From Ashinkailepas kermadecensis (Eukaryota; Arthropoda; Thecostraca; Neolepadidae), in assembly GCA_034440615.1 (NCBI GenBank), contig JAOTOM010002893.1, positions 1 through 64,000 on the forward strand: 64,000 bases of DNA, in the 5' to 3' direction. The notes beneath the pieces were generated by a model, which made no database searches, was not told where the DNA came from, and saw only the letters and a list, made by a program, of their open reading frames with translations. A program made the position numbers and the translations under genes. Shown in pieces: positions 38,601-42,639 of this stretch (position 1 is the stretch's first letter; each line of letters opens with the position of its first letter).

Positions 38601-41280
38601 GTGCGGCTGGAACGACCGGTGCAGAACAGCGCCGCTCTGAGCAGAGCGCGAATAACAGGTCAGAACAGCAGTGTCGCTCTGAGGGGAGCCCAGACAACAG
38701 GCCACGACAGCACACCGCGGAGGACGCGAACAACAAGCCAAAACGGCACAGAGTGGTCATCGAACCTCACCACAGCACACAAGCGTTGGAACAGTCCCGA
38801 TAGCTATGACAAAGCTGCCTTGTAGTTTTTTTCTGATTGTATAACGCCGATGCCTTATATGCCTTACAACTTGGAAATGTATCCACATGTGTCAATGCTC
38901 ACTGCAGGGGCAATACCATAATAAAAAAACTTACTTCACAGTCAGCATACACTATACACTCCAACTATCGTTGGAAGATTTCCGAATAACGCTCTTTTTT
39001 CACGCATAGCTCTCCGAACACTGTGGTCCTGATGATTAATAAAACAAAGTACGTAGGGATGCACGAGAACGACTTAGCAATGCGATATTACGGTTCCTAT
39101 GCAAAAGCTGAACATCATTTAATTTTCTGCTCGTCCAACATGAATTACGTAAGCGGGATATAGTATGCAACAATATCCAAATCAAGGATGAGATTAATAT
39201 CCAGTTGTTCGCAGGCATATGGCTCGAACTACTTCCTGTATGAAGACTAGACGATTTCTACGAACTAGGATTGCAAAAATGGTGATTTTCTGGATATTCC
39301 AGAACTATAATCATTAGACAACTACATATGCCATGTTCATACCAATGCATTCACTTCTATAGTATGAACGTGTTCATCTGTGCTAGCAATCAGTGTGTTT
39401 CAAAATAGCTAGCCCGATTAGTGAGTTAACTACGGGTGACGGCGAAACCAGAGAGCTTACCATTTTGTATTTGAAAGAAAAGCATAATCCAACCCGGCTC
39501 TGCCCGAGCACTAAGCTATCCATGACTCTTTGTTCCAGCACTTCAAGTCCAAGTGTCATCAGCAATAATTTGAGCTTCTCATTGACGCTATAACTGCCAG
39601 GCGGGGGCCCCCTCATTATCCGGGATAGTCACCTAACTGTTAGCGCAATCGGGCACAAATTTGGCATATCTTCTGGCAATTGAATAGCGGATCCTTTTAT
39701 GTTCAATTTGTCAAGGGTGCTAAGGTTACCGAGCTAGACTAGGGCAATGCCAGATCACCGACTTCGAAATGTCATTTTTGGGTACTTTTCGCAGCGCTGT
39801 TAAAATAGGTCTTGAAAGAATCTAAAAACATTCAATATCCATCCCATATCCATATCCATCGAAAAGTTTGAGTGACCGTAGGTGAAGGCCAAGAAAAGAG
39901 TTTTATTTTCATGCTCAGAATTTCCAGTCTGGATTCACTGCATCACCACGCCAATCTGCGTCACATATTGCATGAATAGAATGCAAACTATAGCGTGCGT
40001 AACCGAGTGGTGACATGACAACTGGGCTACACAGGCCCCCGTCCGAGGGCGGGCATTGTCCAAGTCGCTAGTTTGGATCCACTCGTGAACGGGACTATTC
40101 TCAATACCCATGCACCACTGGGGAGATTCGGACATGCACTGCTTTGGTGGTGACATGCCTAATAAGCAATCCACCGGCATGTCCGGCCGGGTGAGGTGCA
40201 CAAATAAAGTAACTAGAATTACACTATGTATTGCCATTACTGGAGTGCACATGTCTAGTGTTGCAACATGAATATAAAACAATCTCGCCTGCATACCTGA
40301 AGCAACTCAGCAGCTTTTGCAATCATCCTTGGGTTGTAAAGGAACACCTTGAAAAAGAGGTGGTTTTTCTTATGGTATCCATAGAACGGTCTGAAACAAC
40401 AGCATGGTAGAATCAGACATGCTGGTGGCAGGTGTTCGGTTCAGGTTGCCAATGGCCCTTGGTCAGTTAGCAATGCTTTGCGACCGAAAATTGAACCAAA
40501 GGACTTGGCACCGGGTGCTAAGCAAAACTCAGCACAGCTGATCCCAGACCCCACACATACACCATGAACCAAGCCCGATTATAGAAGTAACTGACGGCGG
40601 GGCCAGGGCCTCGTCATTGCTGTATCGAGAAGGCTGGAGTGACACCCAGCATCAACCAGTACACAAGCATAGAACTAGCCAAAGCACATGGTCTTCGAAT
40701 AACCCCACATCACACATGATTAGATGGGCAAGAACAAGAGAACATGAGCAGGCAGAGAAACAATTAGTGGTAATTTAGCAATACGAAGAGGCATGGATGA
40801 GCACAAGTGAAACATGCATGACTTTCAGTTTGGTATGCAGAACAAGTTTTATATACAAAAATTGTGAAAGCACACAATATCGAGGGTTCAGCACCAGCAT
40901 CTGCCTGTGGCGCCCTGGAGTCAGACAAGCTAGGCAGTCTGAGCGACCCGAGCAACTTACACTCCCCGGACGAGCACCACCTTGTGGACGTTGAGCGTGG
41001 TCTGGCGGCCGGCGGCCAGGCCGAGCGCGCGGTCCAGGCCGGCGGCCAGCTGGTGCGCCGTGCCGGCCGCCGCGCCGCAGCCGTCCCACGGCACGTAGAA
41101 ATAGGGCAGCACGCCGTGCACGTGCACGCACGCCTTGGTGCCGTCGACGGTGGCGCCGAACACGCGGATGACGGGCGCGCGCGTCACGCTGCGGCCGCGG
41201 AACTCGGAGTAGGTGGCGTCCCATCCTGCCAGCGGCGGCACCATGCTGTGGTCGGCCGTCACCAGCCGGACGGACAGCAT
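2466..41280 (-). CDS. REV3L: DNA polymerase zeta catalytic subunit, whole gene (19 coding exons)
   Basis: This gene encodes the catalytic subunit of translesion polymerase zeta, a nuclear B-family enzyme that extends from mismatched or damaged primer ends with REV7 and accessory subunits. Seen: the N-terminal block beginning MLSVRLVTADHS, polymerase motifs DFQSLYPS and YGDTDS, the KKRYVGYMY block, and a C-terminal pair of cysteine clusters with REV3 spacing. Exons in transcript order are 41280-40961, 40390-40297, 38636-38501, 36425-36321, 34808-34618, 32146-31927, 29649-29481, 29024-28814, 28386-23349, 22348-17532, 16928-16778, 16329-16148, 14316-13414, 12318-12175, 10902-10654, 10297-10184, 8253-8068, 6382 (or 6395)-5951 and 2615-2466. 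Phases match at each junction except after exon 17. The model has about 4,603 residues, longer than human because of the middle region. Exons 6-8 are the least certain. Splicing was not tested against RNA. Confidence 0.95.
2616..5545 (-). repeat. 68-bp array in intron 18, about 43 copies
   Basis: On the minus strand the unit runs CTGTGTGCCCCGGCGGTGTC ... CGTCCTGTGTACCGACAG, and it abuts exon 19. Each full unit ends with the CCGACAG used as the exon 19 acceptor and starts with CTGTGTGCC, the first nine bases of exon 19. Copies are very similar; many are internally shortened. Unit length is not a multiple of three, so the long open frames through it switch between registers and are not genes. 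Confidence 0.95.
5546..5754. other. unique part of intron 18
   Basis: Short non-repetitive spacer between the 68-bp array and the 55-bp repeats. Nothing recognised. Confidence 0.4.
5755..5935. repeat. 55-bp repeat, about 3 copies, beside exon 18 donor
   Basis: Unit contains CAGCTGGCGCGTCTGAGGGG then CTTTAGGCCGCATCGACTGC. The last copy runs into the end of exon 18 (GCTGGCGCGTCCGCC). The unit includes the dispersed motif also found at 15325, 23130, 42310 and 57130. Confidence 0.85.
5951..6395 (-). CDS. REV3L: REV3L exon 18 (thumb end, CysA zinc cluster)
   Basis: Encodes RAEPRVGERVPHVVVYGAPG, LPLIQLVRTPAELLAEPGLR and LNAEYYVSRAVTPPLQRCLG, followed by SCAACGAAAARAVCDRCAG. The last is the CysA cluster with C-x2-C-x8-C-x2-C spacing as in human. 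The exon ends RQRAAAAVHQ at donor GTGAGC (5945-5950), phase 0. Two acceptors are possible: ccgcag-like gtgcag before 6382 (phase 0) or ctcgccag before 6395 (needs one base from exon 17). The interval given uses the longer form. Confidence 0.95.
6700..6880. repeat. degenerate repeat in intron 17
   Basis: Imperfect ~35-40 bp units around GGGAGAGGGTTTGGAAGATA / GGGAGAGTGTGGAGAGGATA. A separate pair of ~36-bp direct repeats (ACATAGCTAGACAGAGATAC) lies at 7015-7080. Confidence 0.5.
7340..8058 (-). repeat. 49-bp array at the exon 17 donor, about 15 copies
   Basis: Unit (plus strand) GGGACCTACTCTGCAGTCCC then GGACATCTGGCGTCAGTAGG. Copies from about 7600 to 8058 are almost identical; those from 7340 to 7600 are strongly diverged, so homogeneity falls with distance from the exon. 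The unit carries a degenerate copy of the exon 17 end (exon: GCTCAGGATCGCAGAGTAGG; unit: TCCGGGACTGCAGAGTAGG). Confidence 0.93.
8068..8253 (-). CDS. REV3L: REV3L exon 17, donor site apparently missing
   Basis: Encodes ILEKSLRLLFDSYDLDVVRA, then FAREYRGRANYRPAACVPAL ending LRI, matching the REV3 thumb. The acceptor is gtcatgcttcag, phase 0. The 3' end is a problem: after ATC (8068-8070) the frame reads GCA GAG TAG, and the first GT (8057-8058) follows that stop. A GC donor at |GCAGAG joined to the acceptor before 6382 would preserve the frame (LRI then ADRRAEP). The adjacent 49-bp array begins exactly here. Either the gene is damaged, the assembly is wrong, or a non-canonical donor is used. 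Confidence 0.9.
8262..9640 (-). repeat. 38-bp array at the exon 17 acceptor, about 33 copies
   Basis: Unit (plus strand) TATCCACATGACGGACACAG then GTTACTCAGCCGCAGGCA. It starts about 10 bases upstream of exon 17, sharing GTGTCCGTCATG with the acceptor region. Patches of A-runs and odd insertions interrupt it at 8600-8630, 8838-8890, 9068-9110 and 9200-9215. Confidence 0.93.
9641..10183. other. rest of intron 16
   Basis: No repeat or gene recognised beyond the array. Composition is mixed. Confidence 0.4.
10184..10297 (-). CDS. REV3L: REV3L exon 16 (KKRYVGYMY block)
   Basis: Encodes TKKRYVGYMYQTPEQQKPVY then DAKGIETVRRDGCPAVAK, the conserved thumb-proximal region that contacts primer DNA. The acceptor is gcggtgtttcag and the donor GTAACG, both phase 0. 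Confidence 0.97.
10654..10902 (-). CDS. REV3L: REV3L exon 15 (motif C, YGDTDS)
   Basis: Encodes VGDSVVSKGRETLERAARTI, then ARVVYGDTDSLFVLLKGRSR and PHPVKLNFEKVYQPCILQ. YGDTDS (around 10792-10809) supplies the catalytic aspartates of motif C. The acceptor is gtgccggcag and the donor GTACCG; both phase 0. Confidence 0.97.
10903..11317. other. intron 14, part near exon 15
   Basis: AT-rich intronic sequence with only short chance frames. Nothing recognised. Confidence 0.4.
11318..11515. repeat. degenerate ~27-bp repeat in intron 14
   Basis: Recurring blocks of the form CGACGCCGACTGCT / CGATACCGATTGCT / CGACACCGATCATT, each preceded by TTCGCGC- or CACAC-type sequence. About seven diverged copies. 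Confidence 0.6.
11516..12004. other. intron 14, middle
   Basis: Nothing recognised in this AT-rich stretch. Confidence 0.35.
12005..12115. repeat. 24-bp repeat near exon 14 donor, 4-5 copies
   Basis: Unit AGTGTCGTCTGAACCCTATC CATT, with copies stepping by 24 bases (12055, 12079, 12103). It lies about 60 bases inside intron 14. Confidence 0.75.
12175..12318 (-). CDS. REV3L: REV3L exon 14 (motif B)
   Basis: Encodes VKKAMQANKDNTAVHRLLDF then KQLGLKLIANVTYGYTSANF and SGRMPCIE. This is motif B, the fingers helix carrying the conserved lysine and tyrosine that bind the incoming nucleotide. The acceptor is cgaccgcag and the donor GTCAGT; both phase 0. A near-exact family match. Confidence 0.97.
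12364..12440. repeat. 19-bp repeat near exon 14 acceptor, 4 copies
   Basis: Perfect or near-perfect ACGTCGCTACAGTCTGGTA units beginning about 45 bases upstream of exon 14 in transcript direction. Confidence 0.9.
12441..13184. other. intron 13, unique part
   Basis: AT-rich, no gene or repeat recognised. Confidence 0.4.
13185..13413 (-). repeat. degenerate repeats of the exon 13 donor
   Basis: On the minus strand GTGGTGAGAGCACGTCCGAC and ATGGTGAGAGCACGTCCGAC recur downstream of the true ATCATG|GTGAGAGCACGCCC junction. At least three donor-like copies are clear, then decayed ones (ATGGTGGGGACACATCACGG). Confidence 0.8.
13414..14316 (-). CDS. REV3L: REV3L exon 13 (exonuclease-like domain end, palm, motif A)
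   Basis: A 903-bp exon encoding about 301 residues. It runs from IQQLSWGYLFERSERLGRPI through GRIVLNVWRLLRPEVAL, YHVLHQRLP, GIQFFDVIARGTQFRVESMM and PSVQQRAAARAPEYLPLILE to VVLDFQSLYPSMIIAYNY, which is polymerase motif A with its catalytic aspartate (near 13651-13690). It ends GVLPDMLSDILNTRIM. Acceptor cctgccgccag and donor GTGAGA (13408-13413) are both phase 0. A poly-alanine stretch (about 14165-14215) is an insertion relative to human. Family identity is unambiguous. Confidence 0.97.
14317..14928 (-). repeat. 44-bp array at the exon 13 acceptor, about 14 copies
   Basis: Minus-strand unit: ATCCAGCACCTGTCCTGG, then TGACCGGTGCGCACACCTGC CGCCAG. Each unit therefore carries the exon 13 acceptor (GCCGCCAG) plus a near-copy of the first 18 coding bases (exon: ATCCAGCAACTGTCCTGG). 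The array stops abruptly at 14928. The long plus-strand frames through it are artefacts. Confidence 0.95.
14929..15449. other. middle of intron 12
   Basis: Unique sequence apart from the dispersed motif TTTTAGGGCGCGCCGACTAA ... TTGCGCCC at about 15320-15357. Confidence 0.45.
15450..16147 (-). repeat. 60-bp array at the exon 12 donor, about 11 copies
   Basis: Minus-strand unit contains GACCCGGACATCCTGCTCGG CTGGGAG|GTCAGTAG, i.e. the last 27 coding bases of exon 12 plus its donor, followed by ~25 bases of spacer. Proximal copies are nearly identical; the most distal ones (15450-15660) differ more. With the acceptor array at the other end, most of intron 12 is derived from its own two splice junctions. 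Confidence 0.95.
16148..16329 (-). CDS. REV3L: REV3L exon 12
   Basis: Encodes CIVVDEPSVRAECAGG and YVADEPSLMQAVVDLVIGTD ending PDILLGWE, matching the REV3 exonuclease-fold block that ends YDPDILLGYEIQ. In REV3 this fold lacks proofreading activity. The acceptor is ggccggcag and the donor GTCAGT at 16142-16147, phase 0. The last 27 coding bases and the donor are repeated about eleven times downstream. Confidence 0.95.
16335..16640. repeat. degenerate array at the exon 12 acceptor side
   Basis: Recurring CGCTCACCACAGCAGCGACT and GACTCTCACTGTAGCGGCTA blocks, including three exact 21-bp copies at 16548-16612. It begins a few bases upstream of exon 12. I could not align the unit to exon sequence. 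Confidence 0.75.
16778..16928 (-). CDS. REV3L: REV3L exon 11
   Basis: Encodes YQYLTCLSMELHALTRDDLR then PDPDQDPVVAVFYHIIDDVP, matching the start of the REV3 exonuclease-like domain (ISVELHARTRRDLEPDPEFD). The acceptor is ctgtgttttcag, phase 0. The donor is GTAGTC at 16772-16777, a weaker site supported by phase agreement with exon 12. Confidence 0.93.
17384..17426. repeat. 14-bp repeat, 3 copies, in intron 10
   Basis: GGTTCACGTGGCAC repeated three times, each with the palindrome CACGTG. The rest of intron 10 (16929-17531) shows nothing else. Confidence 0.85.
17532..22348 (-). CDS. REV3L: REV3L exon 10, second giant exon with REV7-binding segment
   Basis: A 4,817-bp open exon encoding about 1,605 residues. 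The acceptor is gtaatcggcag with two bases completing the codon from exon 9; the donor is GTGAGT at 17526-17531, phase 0. The C-terminal end (STDDTYGFRLDAGDLQDAQC) matches the animal REV3 segment NNTYGFKVSIQNLQEAKA just before the exonuclease-like domain. LTPVRLPPSWHAIQTWLD at about 18183-18248 aligns with the human REV7-binding peptide. The rest is disordered, with in-frame repeats: SPDEV-type (22020-22230), a 21-residue PEPGSGPWRAPSEEMSVVAG unit (about 12 copies, 20360-21110) and a 17-residue unit containing VMSGCDNGGDRLSL (three copies, 19210-19375). Confidence 0.9.
19210..19375 (-). repeat. 51-bp coding repeat in exon 10
   Basis: Three near-identical copies encoding VMSGCDNGGDRLSLSPV. Unit length is a multiple of three, so the reading frame is kept. 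Confidence 0.9.
20360..21110 (-). repeat. 63-bp coding repeat in exon 10, about 12 copies
   Basis: Encodes a 21-residue unit with the core PEPGSGPWRAPSEEMSVVAG; variants carry SEEMPGMTDSQ. The copy types alternate in blocks, which suggests segment-wise duplication. Confidence 0.92.
22349..23348. other. intron 9
   Basis: Ends are simple repeats: (TCTGAC)n-like pyrimidine tract before the exon 10 acceptor (22368-22395) and purine-rich GAGAGTGAGAGTG / GGCAGGCAGACAGACA tract after the exon 9 donor (23205-23275). A dispersed GGGCGC...GCGCC motif lies at 23118-23160. The middle shows nothing recognised. Confidence 0.55.
23349..28386 (-). CDS. REV3L: REV3L exon 9, giant exon of the middle region
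   Basis: A single open exon of 5,038 bp encoding about 1,680 residues, analogous to the single very large REV3L exon of vertebrates but with little recognisable sequence. The acceptor is ctggtctgcag (28387-28389), phase 0; the donor is GTGAGA at 23343-23348, phase 1. The protein is rich in Pro, Ala, Arg, Asp and Ser. It holds in-frame repeats: GPDRTTADQC decapeptides (27790-28215), SGLSPRK heptads (26085-26160), VGAEAVAEWPVEP 13-mers (25460-25632) and RPPVYQVP octads (24636-24835). No catalytic motif is expected here. The open frame runs on past the donor to 23164, so that tail is probably intronic. Confidence 0.85.
24636..24835 (-). repeat. 24-bp coding repeat in exon 9
   Basis: Eight diverged octapeptides of the type RPPVYQVP (RPSVYQVP, RPPDHQLP, RPPGYQVS, RPPGSQVP and so on). 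Frame is kept. Confidence 0.8.
25460..25632 (-). repeat. 39-bp coding repeat in exon 9, 4 copies
   Basis: Encodes VGAEAVAEWPVEP with small changes (WQVEP, WPMEP, VGTEA). Frame is kept. Confidence 0.88.
26085..26160 (-). repeat. 21-bp coding repeat in exon 9
   Basis: Tandem SGLSPRK heptapeptides, four to five copies, basic and Ser/Pro rich, resembling a run of SPxK phosphorylation-type motifs. Confidence 0.85.
27790..28215 (-). repeat. 30-bp coding repeat in exon 9, about 14 copies
   Basis: Encodes GPDRTTADQC decapeptides with variants GPDLTTTDLA, DPDRTTAGRA and CPDRTTVDQC, near the start of exon 9. Frame is kept. Confidence 0.9.
28387..28813. other. intron 8
   Basis: No repeat or gene recognised. 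Confidence 0.4.
28814..29024 (-). CDS. REV3L: REV3L exon 8 (probable)
   Basis: Encodes a Ser/Thr/Pro/Glu-rich linker (LKPVSTGESTCTAVRSS; EVVPTSREPSPTSREPSPAN). Its short SREPSP repeats fit the disordered region after the REV3 N-terminal domain. The donor is GTAAGA at 28808-28813, phase 0. The acceptor is tttagAG followed by GGCTG; phase requires the second AG, giving exon start 29024. No family match is visible, so the call rests on splice sites, phase and open frame. Confidence 0.6.
29025..29480. other. intron 7
   Basis: No tandem array is seen here, unlike most introns of the gene. Nothing recognised. Confidence 0.4.
29481..29649 (-). CDS. REV3L: REV3L exon 7 (probable)
   Basis: Encodes DTQDDSLADALLCLMSPVEE, then an acidic Gln/Glu-rich stretch and LEMSQVVWSQHDIPARD. 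This resembles the REV3 region containing DSSPDEALVHLLAGLES and the following MSQRWD block. The acceptor is gtgtttcag, with two bases completing the leucine codon begun in exon 6. The donor is GTGAGG, phase 2. The 25-bp array filling intron 6 appears to derive from this exon's GACGCTCTGCT sequence. Confidence 0.75.
29668..31245 (-). repeat. 25-bp array in intron 6, about 62 copies
   Basis: Minus-strand unit GCTGTGTCCGATGTGTGGAC GCTCT, with few variants. It ends about 20 bases from exon 7. The distal end (31225-31262) reads GGATGGCTCGTTAGCGGCCG CTCTGCT, a near-copy of exon 7 GACGACTCGTTAGCAGACGC TCTGCT. The array therefore looks as if it grew from a duplicate of exon 7 coding sequence. The long frames through it on both strands are artefacts. 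Confidence 0.95.
31246..31926. other. intron 6, part near exon 6
   Basis: Unique sequence after the array. Nothing recognised. Confidence 0.4.
31927..32146 (-). CDS. REV3L: REV3L exon 6 (probable)
   Basis: Encodes about 73 residues starting VESSPAGSASQLDASLAAEC and ending DVNEQLVLQLSQRADSSLP. The end resembles the REV3 stretch around MELSLVMSQRWDS. The donor is GTGAGT at 31921-31926. The acceptor is either ccgcgccag (32146) or cctctcag (32113), both phase 0. Its exon status rests on phase agreement with exons 5 and 7, GC-rich coding composition and the weak protein match. Confidence 0.7.
32147..34479. other. intron 5, mostly unique
   Basis: At 32455-32545 there are diverged GACCTGTGACTGA-type repeats similar to those at the other end of the intron. 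Otherwise only short chance frames, and no gene recognised. Confidence 0.45.
34480..34617 (-). repeat. repeated donor-like units at the exon 5 donor
   Basis: On the minus strand CACAGGTCAGTCACAGGTCA follows the exon 5 junction (CACAG|GTCAGT) and recurs with spacing of ~25-50 bases, giving at least four copies of CACAG|GTCAGT/GTCA. Confidence 0.8.
34618..34808 (-). CDS. REV3L: REV3L exon 5
   Basis: Encodes GVTGNPGLAAIWREERARRR and an alanine/leucine-rich tail ending LAARLSTQSQ, matching the REV3 GNPGLQAIW segment. The acceptor is gtgttacacag, with two bases completing the codon begun in exon 4. The donor is GTCAGT at 34612-34617, phase 0. The first ~45 coding bases with the acceptor are repeated eight more times upstream at an 80-bp period. 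The donor is embedded in short CACAGGTCAGT repeats. Confidence 0.9.
34809..35462 (-). repeat. 80-bp array at the exon 5 acceptor, 8 extra copies
   Basis: Copies step exactly 80 bases (34801, 34881, ... 35441, plus strand). Each contains the acceptor GTGTTACACAG followed by AGTCTGGCGTGGCCGGTAAC and the codons for NPGLAAIWREER, so eight partial exon 5 copies with functional-looking acceptors precede the real exon. 80 is not a multiple of three. Confidence 0.96.
35463..35812. other. middle of intron 4
   Basis: Short unique stretch between the acceptor-side and donor-side arrays. Nothing recognised. Confidence 0.4.
35813..36320 (-). repeat. diverged ~42-bp array from the exon 4 end, about 12 copies
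   Basis: Minus-strand units contain CACATCCTGAACCGGACCCA, matching exon 4 coding sequence for HILNRTQ, then AACTAA(C/T)-type spacer. The copy nearest the exon is almost exact; divergence rises towards 35813. Confidence 0.88.
36321..36425 (-). CDS. REV3L: REV3L exon 4
   Basis: Encodes a short linker and then SSCELEVDVHASHILNRTQL, matching the REV3 motif CELEVD..A.DILNR. The donor is GTACGT at 36315-36320, phase 1. Two acceptors in the same phase are possible (cacag at 36426 or gtgcag six bases further in); the first is chosen. Downstream, an array of diverged copies of this exon end fills half of intron 4. Confidence 0.85.
36426..36535 (-). repeat. 57-bp direct repeat at the exon 4 acceptor, 2 copies
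   Basis: The unit contains GTATACTCACTGTCTGTGTG TGGGG...CACAGGTGCAGAGGGATCT. Both copies have the acceptor and the first coding bases of exon 4. Confidence 0.88.
36737..37930. mobile_element. inverted-repeat-flanked element in intron 3
   Basis: About 150 bases at 36737-36890 are repeated in inverted orientation at 37780-37930 with ~70-75% identity. Both carry GGTGCATTT(T/A)CCGG, then CTGATTCCGAATATGGC-like sequence. The ~1.2-kb interior has no clear gene, a TATATAAAG box at about 37710 and a small hairpin CCACCGCAAAACGGTGG at 37528. Likely a non-autonomous transposon; no target duplication was identified. Confidence 0.6.
37931..38500 (-). repeat. 84-bp array at the exon 3 donor, about 6 copies
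   Basis: Each minus-strand unit contains ACCG|GTAAGCTGACGTCTCCTC, a copy of the exon 3 donor (CAGCG|GTAAGCTGACGTCTCC). Copies step 84 bases. Because 84 is divisible by three, an open frame of 28-residue repeats results, but it lies inside the intron. The most distal copy is diverged. Confidence 0.95.
38501..38636 (-). CDS. REV3L: REV3L exon 3
   Basis: Encodes SGAVLHRSFQPHEVHIPYLL followed by QFFIDFNLQGMNL, a highly conserved REV3 block. The acceptor is gctctgctcag and the donor GTAAGC at 38495-38500; the exon ends in phase 1. Both flanks carry tandem copies of the junctions: an 84-bp array with repeated donors downstream, and about three degenerate copies of the acceptor plus exon start upstream (38637-38760). 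Confidence 0.94.
38637..38760 (-). repeat. degenerate copies of the exon 3 acceptor and start
   Basis: Upstream of exon 3 the minus strand reads CCTCAGAGCGACACTGCTGT TCTG, a near-copy of the real junction CTCAG|AGCGGCGCTGTTCTG, with one or two further decayed copies at ~43-base spacing. Confidence 0.75.
38761..40296. other. intron 2
   Basis: Unique AT-rich sequence. Nothing recognised. Confidence 0.4.
40297..40390 (-). CDS. REV3L: REV3L exon 2
   Basis: A 94-bp exon encoding PFYGYHKKNHLFFKVFLYNP then RMIAKAAELLQ, matching the REV3 segment that follows exon 1 in animals. The acceptor is ttgtttcag and the donor GTATGC. It completes the split codon from exon 1 and ends in phase 0. It is too short and too flanked by introns to stand out as an open frame, and was found by searching for the expected protein. 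Confidence 0.93.
40391..40960. other. intron 1
   Basis: Unique sequence, nothing recognised. Confidence 0.4.
40961..41280 (-). CDS. REV3L: REV3L exon 1 (first coding exon)
   Basis: Encodes residues 1-106. It opens MLSVRLVTADHS and includes VIRVFGAT and LPYFYVPWDG, the conserved start of REV3 proteins. The ATG at 41278-41280 matches the family start. The open frame continues 11 codons upstream without another ATG. A possible acceptor (gttgacag) lies about 24 bases upstream, so a non-coding 5' exon is possible. The donor is GTAAGT (40955-40960) and the exon ends with two bases of a split valine codon. Confidence 0.93.
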
Positions 41281-41560
41281 GCCGGCGCTGCTGCTGCCGC
41301 CTCCTGTCAACAAAACCTCAGGTCAGCGCGTCACAGTGTCTGCCACCGTCCGGCGCAGCTGCTGCCGCCTCCTGCCGACAGCACGTCTGGTCAGCTGCGT
41401 CAAATTGGGGCTGGCACCGGCTGACAGCATGGCGACAGGCTGCTGCAGCCACCTCCTGTCAACAGCACACAGCAGACTGCTGGTGAGCTGCACAACAGAC
41501 CGTTGGTGAGCTGCATAACAGACTGTTGGTGAGCTGCACAGAAGTGGCTGCCACTGCAGT
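41281..41560 (-). repeat. diverged duplicate of the start-codon exon region
   Basis: Minus-strand TTGACAGGAGGTGGCTGCAG CAGCCTGTCGCCATGCTGTC (about 41420-41465) resembles the true TTGACAGGAGGCGGCAGCAG CAGCGCCGGCATGCTGTC just before exon 1. Next to it, a ~22-bp unit (GGTGAGCTGCACAACAGAC) repeats three times at 41480-41545. This is the 5' flank of REV3L; no promoter element was recognised. Confidence 0.65.
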
Positions 41561-41639
41561 GACGTGATGCGATGGCTGTGACTGTCTTGACATAAGGGAT
41601 GCACAAGGTACTGATACAGAATATCCACAACTAAGATGT

Positions 41640-42164
41640 TCTGCACAATAAGGGGTGAGGTTCACCAAAAGGTGCTTTTATATTGCATGCCACTTGTCAG
41701 CATTTGTGGGGTAGCCATACATTGTGGGATCGCAGGGTGCCTCAGGGTGTCATTACATCATTTGCACTTCATGAAGCCTGTTCATTGTCAACAACCAAGG
41801 TTAATACACAGCTTGTGATGACGTTTTCTAGGCTGTGTGAATTTTGTGGAGAGTGATGTCAGTCATGAAAAAAATGGATGAATATATGTGCCAATGAGTT
41901 TGGTATGGGGCACTTACATGATTGCTCTGTTTATATTAATTTCAGCCATCCAAGCCTGCTCCCACATTGGTCTCCATGCTTGCACTGTCAGTGTCAATGT
42001 CAATATTTGAAAGATATGCAGGTTGAGATGGAGTGTGGGTTCATTTGACATTCCTAGCTTAGCTGATATTCTTATCAAGGGCTTATGGAAACAAATGACA
42101 TAGTTTCAAAAGAAATATAATATTTTACATAGTTTGGTCTTATGTTTATTAATTACTTATCATG
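41640..42164. other. intergenic, upstream of REV3L
   Basis: AT-rich. Nothing recognised. Confidence 0.4.
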
Positions 42165-42545
42165 CTCTTTATTTGACAGTATTTGATCTCTTAATCACTA
42201 TTGAAAAAAAAAACATTATGGAATATGTAGGCTGTTTTATCAATGGAAGGCTTTGCAAAATCCATTGTTATATCCATGTAAATCCATCCAGTCCATACAA
42301 AATTAATTTTGGGGGGCTTTAGGGTGCATCGACTGCATTGGTCATCTAGCTACAAGATTCATTGTTGTAAAATCCATCCCATGCAATCACATAATCTTGT
42401 CTGATTAACAGTATTTGTGGTTACTAGCAAAGACCTTTGTGAAATGCTTTTTGGCAGTTTTATACCTGCATCACACTGTTTGCAAATTGCGTGAGTACAA
42501 ACACAATAGTGAAATTGGGCTCTGATTGTCTCATCAAGGGTATAT
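42165..42545. repeat. dispersed repeat R, copy 1
   Basis: Shares GACAGTATTTGATCTCTTAA, CATTATGGAATATGTAGG, ATCTTGTCTGATTAACA and GACCTTTGTGAAATG with a second copy at 44965-45022 plus 45617-45830. This copy holds an extra ~110 bases (42255-42365) with the dispersed GGGGCTTTAGGGTGCATCGA motif. Confidence 0.75.
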
Positions 42546-42639
42546 GGAATTGAATGACATTGTTTTGAAATAAATATAATATTTTGCATTGCTTTGTCTC
42601 ATATGTTTTATTATTAATTATGTTCTTTACTTGACAAGC

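Noticed and set aside
40000..40110. tRNA-like A-box (AACCGAGTGGT) suggesting a tRNA or SINE
   Set aside because: No matching B-box or cloverleaf could be drawn.
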